A stretch of 64,000 nucleotides of DNA. It comes from Rutstroemia sp. NJR-2017a BVV2. Its lineage: Eukaryota; Ascomycota; Leotiomycetes; Helotiales; Rutstroemiaceae. Positions 59,930 to 64,000 of the stretch are shown piece by piece (position 1 is the first letter of the stretch; each line of letters starts with the position of its first letter). The DNA is taken from NCBI GenBank assembly GCA_002946415.1, contig NJPS01000050.1:124001-188000 (forward strand). The letters run 5' to 3'. A program made the translations under genes and the position numbers. A model generated the notes under the pieces. The model searched no databases, was not told the DNA's origin, and saw only the letters and a list, made by a program, of their open reading frames with translations.

Positions 59930-62900
59930 CTAAAGCGCAATAAAAAAGCTCTTCTCCCCCTCCCTCTTCCTCACCTCCGCCCTCTTCAAAATCGGATCCG
60001 CACAGTTAATCCTAATCCTCTCCGGCGTCGCCGGGCTCTCCAACCTGAGCAAGCCCCCCTCCCCCACCTTCAAATCCTCCCCCACCTCCGCCACCACACC
60101 ATACTCTTTCCTCGCCGCCTTCAACGCATCTCTCACCGCAAAGAAAACTGCACTCCCCATAAACAGTGGGGGTTCGCCCACCCCTCTACTCCGCTGAATC
60201 GTCTTAAGTTCCTCCCACTCCACATCTTTCAGCAAGCTGACATTAAACTCCTGCGGGATATCTCTAAACCCCGGGATTTTATACGCGCCGGGACCGCGTG
60301 TCGCGAGCTGTCCCGCCATGGGGCCGTTGCGAAACCAGAGGGATTCTTCCGTTGTGAAGAGACCCATGCCCTGCACGAAGGCGCCTTCGATTTGGCCGTA
60401 GTCGATGGAAGGGTTGATGGAGCGACCGACGTCCATTTTGATATCGGAGCGGAGACACGTCCAGTCGCCGGTCAGGGTGTCGATTTCAACTTCCGAGGCG
60501 GTGACGCCTTGGGTGAAGTAGAAGAACATTTGCCCGATATTGGGGCCCCAGGTGTAGCCGATGTCGGGGGTTTTGTAAAAGCCGTTGGCGGAGAGGTTGA
60601 CGCGGTCGAAGTAGGCGGCGTGGGCGAGTTGTTTCATGGTGGCGTCTTTGCCGAGGCGTTCCCGGTAGGGGGCGAGACGCTCGTTGAGTTGAGCGCAGGC
60701 GTTGAAGATGGCGTAGCCGTTGAGATCGGAGGATGCGGACGCGGCGGTGGATGAAGTGTTAGCGACAGTGTTGGTCGCGGTTTCGGAGATGAAGACATTC
60801 TCGAGAGGAACTCCTAACGCTTCGGCTGCTACCATCATCATTTTTGTATGAAGACCTTGACCCATCTCCGTGCCTCCATGAGCGACGAGGACTGATCCAT
60901 CATGATAGATGTGTACCAATGCACCAGCTTGATTAAGGAAGAGTGCTGTGAATGAAATACCGAATTTGGTCGGAATGATAGAGAGACCTCTCTTCTTCCA
61001 TTTGTGTTCGGAGTTGAATTTCGTGATTGCCTCTCGTCTTGCTGCGTAGTTGGACTCTTCTTGGACTTGCTTGTACATAAGCGGTACATGCCAATCTTTC
61101 AAAGCCTGGTTGTAATGTGTCTCTTCCAGTGACTGATAGAAATTAATCTCTCTGAGCTTTTCCACAGGCATGCCGAGACGATCCGCGACTTCTTCCATGT
61201 AGCACTCTGCCATGAAAAGTCCTTGTGGTCCACCAAAACCTCTGAAGGCTGTGTTCGACATGGTATTTGTCTTGCAAGCACGGCCTCGAACATGGACGTT
61301 TGGAATCTTATAGCAATTATCAGAGTGGGATAATGAGCGATCCAGGACAGCACCGGAGAGATCCTTCGAACAAATTAGTTTTGACTACAGCGAATCGAGG
61401 ATTAAGACTTACCTGTGTCCACCCCCCATTACAGAACATGTCTAGGTCCAGACCTTGAAGCTTGCCATCTTTGTTGACGGCTACTTTCCATCGTGATAAG
61501 AAAGGATGTCTCTGACCAGAGGTGATCATATCTTCATCGCGATTAAGCATACAACGTACTGGACGACCAGTCTTCTTTGCTGCAAGTGACACGATACCAG
61601 CAAGTTGAATTGATCGAGTTTCCTTTCCACCGAACCCTCCTCCAAGTCTCTTGACTTTACTGACGACCTTGTTGGCGGCAACGTCGCAGACTTGTGCAAC
61701 ATATGCTTGTCTGGGAAGGTATTAGCATCATAGACGTACTAAAATCAATTCCAGAACTTACGTTTCTGTTGGGTTTTGGGTACTGGACCAGACCTCCATC
61801 TCCCCATCCTCCATCTTTGGTATGGCGAGACAAGCGTTAGTTTCGAGATAGAAATGTTCTTGGCCACCCATTCGGGATACACCACTGAAGACATAGTCGG
61901 CTTCCTTGAATGCTTTCTCGGTATCTCCTTTCTTGATATATCTGTAGTGGTCAAAGTAACTTTCTTTCTCGATAGCTTCTTCAATTGTGAAAATAGCCGG
62001 TAATTCCTCGTATTCCACCATGACAGCTCGAGCTCCTGCAGTTGCATGAGCTGCACTATCTGCCAAGACAATACCGATAGGTTGGCCTGCTGTGAAGACT
62101 TCATCGACAGCAAAGAATGGCTCATCACAAGTCGGTGCTCCCCAGTAGTTGGCTTGAGGATTCGGCATGTCCGTATGATCAACATACTGTACAACACCAG
62201 GAAGGTCCATGGCAGGTGCATAGTTCACGCTTATTATTTTTGCGTGAGCTTTGCTCGACAATACCAAGCATCCATACAATTCGTTCTTTTGAACTGGGAT
62301 GTCATCAGTGTATTGTGCTTCACCACAACTTTGCTTCAACGCCGCAACATGTGGGTTCGCTTTTCCGAGGATATTCTGTTGGTATGCAACCGTTGCGTCT
62401 CTGTCTTCCTTTCCGAAAGAAATCATACGCTCAATCTCCGGTACGGCTTGTGAATCTATTTCTAGATCTTTAGCCTCAAGTGCAGATAAGACTTCATGAT
62501 AGAAGCGGTAGAAAAATCCGAATGCGAGGGATTTTCGATAAGTAGCCATTCCACCAGGAACACTAAAACTGAGGTTGAAGTCTTCTTCCAAAGCATTCAT
62601 GGTACCCTCCAAGGTGGCAAGTTCTGTAAGCTTCTTGCCCATTAGGTAAGCCCCAGCTTTCTTCGCAGCAATTGTGGTTGGTGCCATGCCTCCGTAAACG
62701 AGACTTGCGCTCGTGACGATCTCCGAATCATCGATACATATTCTCAAAGCCGCATTAACGATGGCAATATCATCATCCTTTCGCTTCGATTGTTTGTAGG
62801 CACGGATGTATTCTCCTTTTTGAGTTACTGGTATACGGATACTAGCGATAATTGCATCCGGTGGCAGTGCCGTCATTCTGTAACCTTTGAAGAATTGAGA

Positions 62901-64000
62901 CATAGGAATCTCGGTCTCTTTGTCTAATGATTTGGCAATCAAGATGGCGTTTGAGGAAACGAAAACTGGATTAAGATCCGAGATGGGAGACGCTGTAGCA
63001 AGATTTCCAGCTGGAGTGCCAACATTTCTAATTTGGCGTCCAGCGAAGTACTTTAACTGCTTATGAATGGCACTAAACGCTGTCAGTTACTGCTTCACTC
63101 TCTCGGCAATAGTTCACTATCTTGACACCCGGGCATAAAACATGGAGAAACACGGAAGACAGGAACTCAAGGGAAATCAACTTACGTGAACACTTGGCCT
63201 TTTTCAGGACCATAATGTTTTGCCGCTTCTTGAACGATCGACTCAAGATCTGTTAGGATAACATTACCACCAATTTCCAGGTGGTCATCTTTGAATGAAT
63301 ATTGTCTCAATTCAGGAATATCTCCGACAAACACTGAAGCCGAATATTGCATAGCCTTAAACTTGATCTCAATCTGTGTTTCCGTACTGCCACCAATGAT
63401 CTTGGCTGAAGGATAAACACTTTTGATCTCCAAGAGCTGTTCCATAGTAACTGGTCGATACCACTTCTTTCTCTTGTTTCCAAAAGCCAGAGGTTTGAAT
63501 TCGTGCTTCCTGAGTGCCGGAGGGAAGATAAGTTCTGTATCTGGGTTGTATTCGATAAATCCAGGAGGGGTGAACCGTTTGATAGGTTGGTCATCCTTGA
63601 AGCCATCTTTGCAGCATCCGCCTCCTTCTCCGCCATTTTTTTCCATACAACATCCACCTCCACCATTAGATGTCGCCTTTCCGCAACCAGCCTTGTTACT
63701 GAAAGTCTGCGCAGCATCAAGAATTGGACGATATCCTGTACACCGGCACAAATTCCCATCAAATGCCTCTTCTATTTCGTGCTCGGTGGGGGCCTCTGGG
63801 TTATTCCTCAGAAGAGCATATAAGCTCATTACTATGCCTGGGGTGCAGAATCCACATTGACTTCCGTTTCCTTTGGCGATTCTTTCCTGTGCAGGATGCG
63901 GCCTTTTCGTGTTGCCAATGCCCTCGACTGTTATAACGTGTTTCCCGTCCACACTAACCAACGGTGCCAAACAAGCGTTTACGCTGGCATGATATATCTT
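59930..64000 (-). CDS. hxA: Xanthine dehydrogenase (purine hydroxylase), 5' end beyond window
   Basis: Visible exons: 64000-63186, 63072-61762, 61710-61413 and 61363-59930, with introns of 113, 51 and 49 bp and consistent phases; 1285 residues seen. Probably about 80 N-terminal residues (first 2Fe-2S domain) lie past the right edge. Domains in order: second 2Fe-2S cluster (CGFCTPG...CRCTGYRP); a Cys/Gly-rich linker (GGGGCCMEKNGGEGGGCC), as in fungal enzymes; FAD domain (GGSTETQIEIKFK, GGNVILTDLESIV); Mo-cofactor domains (CGEAQYTDDI, GQEHFYLETNAC, GGGFGGKETR, VRCMLNRDEDM, AFRGFGGPQ, GGTEMGQGLHTK, RGVGEPP). The substrate-binding Glu and Arg and the catalytic Glu of xanthine-type enzymes are all present, which argues against aldehyde oxidase. 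It oxidises hypoxanthine and xanthine to urate in purine catabolism, probably NAD-linked and cytosolic. The related nicotinate hydroxylase (HxnS) cannot be fully excluded. Confidence 0.93.

Noticed and set aside
59903..60754. 283-codon + strand ORF
   Set aside because: It is fully antisense to the Mo-domain exon of xanthine dehydrogenase and has a Pro/Arg/Val-rich composition expected of a GC-rich shadow frame.

Overview
The window reads as filamentous ascomycete (Pezizomycotina) nuclear DNA. Evidence: short introns of about 45-110 bp with GTAAGT-type donors and CTAAC-type branch sites; HET-domain, Clr5-ankyrin, fungal rhodopsin-family and DHA2 transporter genes that are typical of this group; and large AT-rich blocks in which transposon reading frames are broken almost only by transitions (CAG/CAA to TAG/TAA, TGG to TAG/TGA), the mark of repeat-induced point mutation (RIP). 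Class-level placement (Leotiomycetes or Eurotiomycetes) is only a guess.

Region 1 (1-21.1 kb) is a nested graveyard of RIP-mutated retrotransposons. A Copia-type reverse transcriptase gene is split exactly at its catalytic box by a 4.9-kb Tad-like LINE flanked by a 13-bp target duplication. Next come a Gypsy chromovirus with two 181-bp LTRs, remains of a second chromovirus, and unassignable AT-rich DNA. A DDE-transposase relic sits on the boundary with normal-GC sequence.

Region 2 (21-29 kb) holds a secreted aspartic protease, a short secreted tyrosinase and a broken multi-pass membrane gene next to a second AT-rich block (28.9-31.2 kb). That block carries LTR-like repeats in inverted orientation.

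Region 3 (31-46 kb) looks like an interaction or self-recognition neighbourhood. It has a HET-domain protein, a Clr5-ankyrin protein, a RIP-degraded rhodopsin-family relic, two paralogous small secreted Cys-containing proteins with identical intron architecture, a third small Cys-rich secreted protein, and relics of a carnitine acyltransferase and an FAD-linked oxidase.

Region 4 (46-57 kb) is a metabolic/transport group: a DHA2 MFS transporter, an AKR7-type aldo-keto reductase divergent from a Gfo/Idh/MocA dehydrogenase, a second HET-domain gene and a second DHA2 MFS transporter. Region 5 (57-59.9 kb) has poorly recognisable coding-like sequence with repeats. Region 6 (59.9-64 kb) is most of a xanthine dehydrogenase gene running off the right edge.

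I see no PKS, NRPS, CRISPR, rRNA or tRNA. The best candidates for something undescribed are the paired secreted-protein family at 40.2-41.8 kb and its setting between RIPed gene relics. Exon boundaries were worked out by hand from splice signals, reading phase and family conservation; they are models, not observations.
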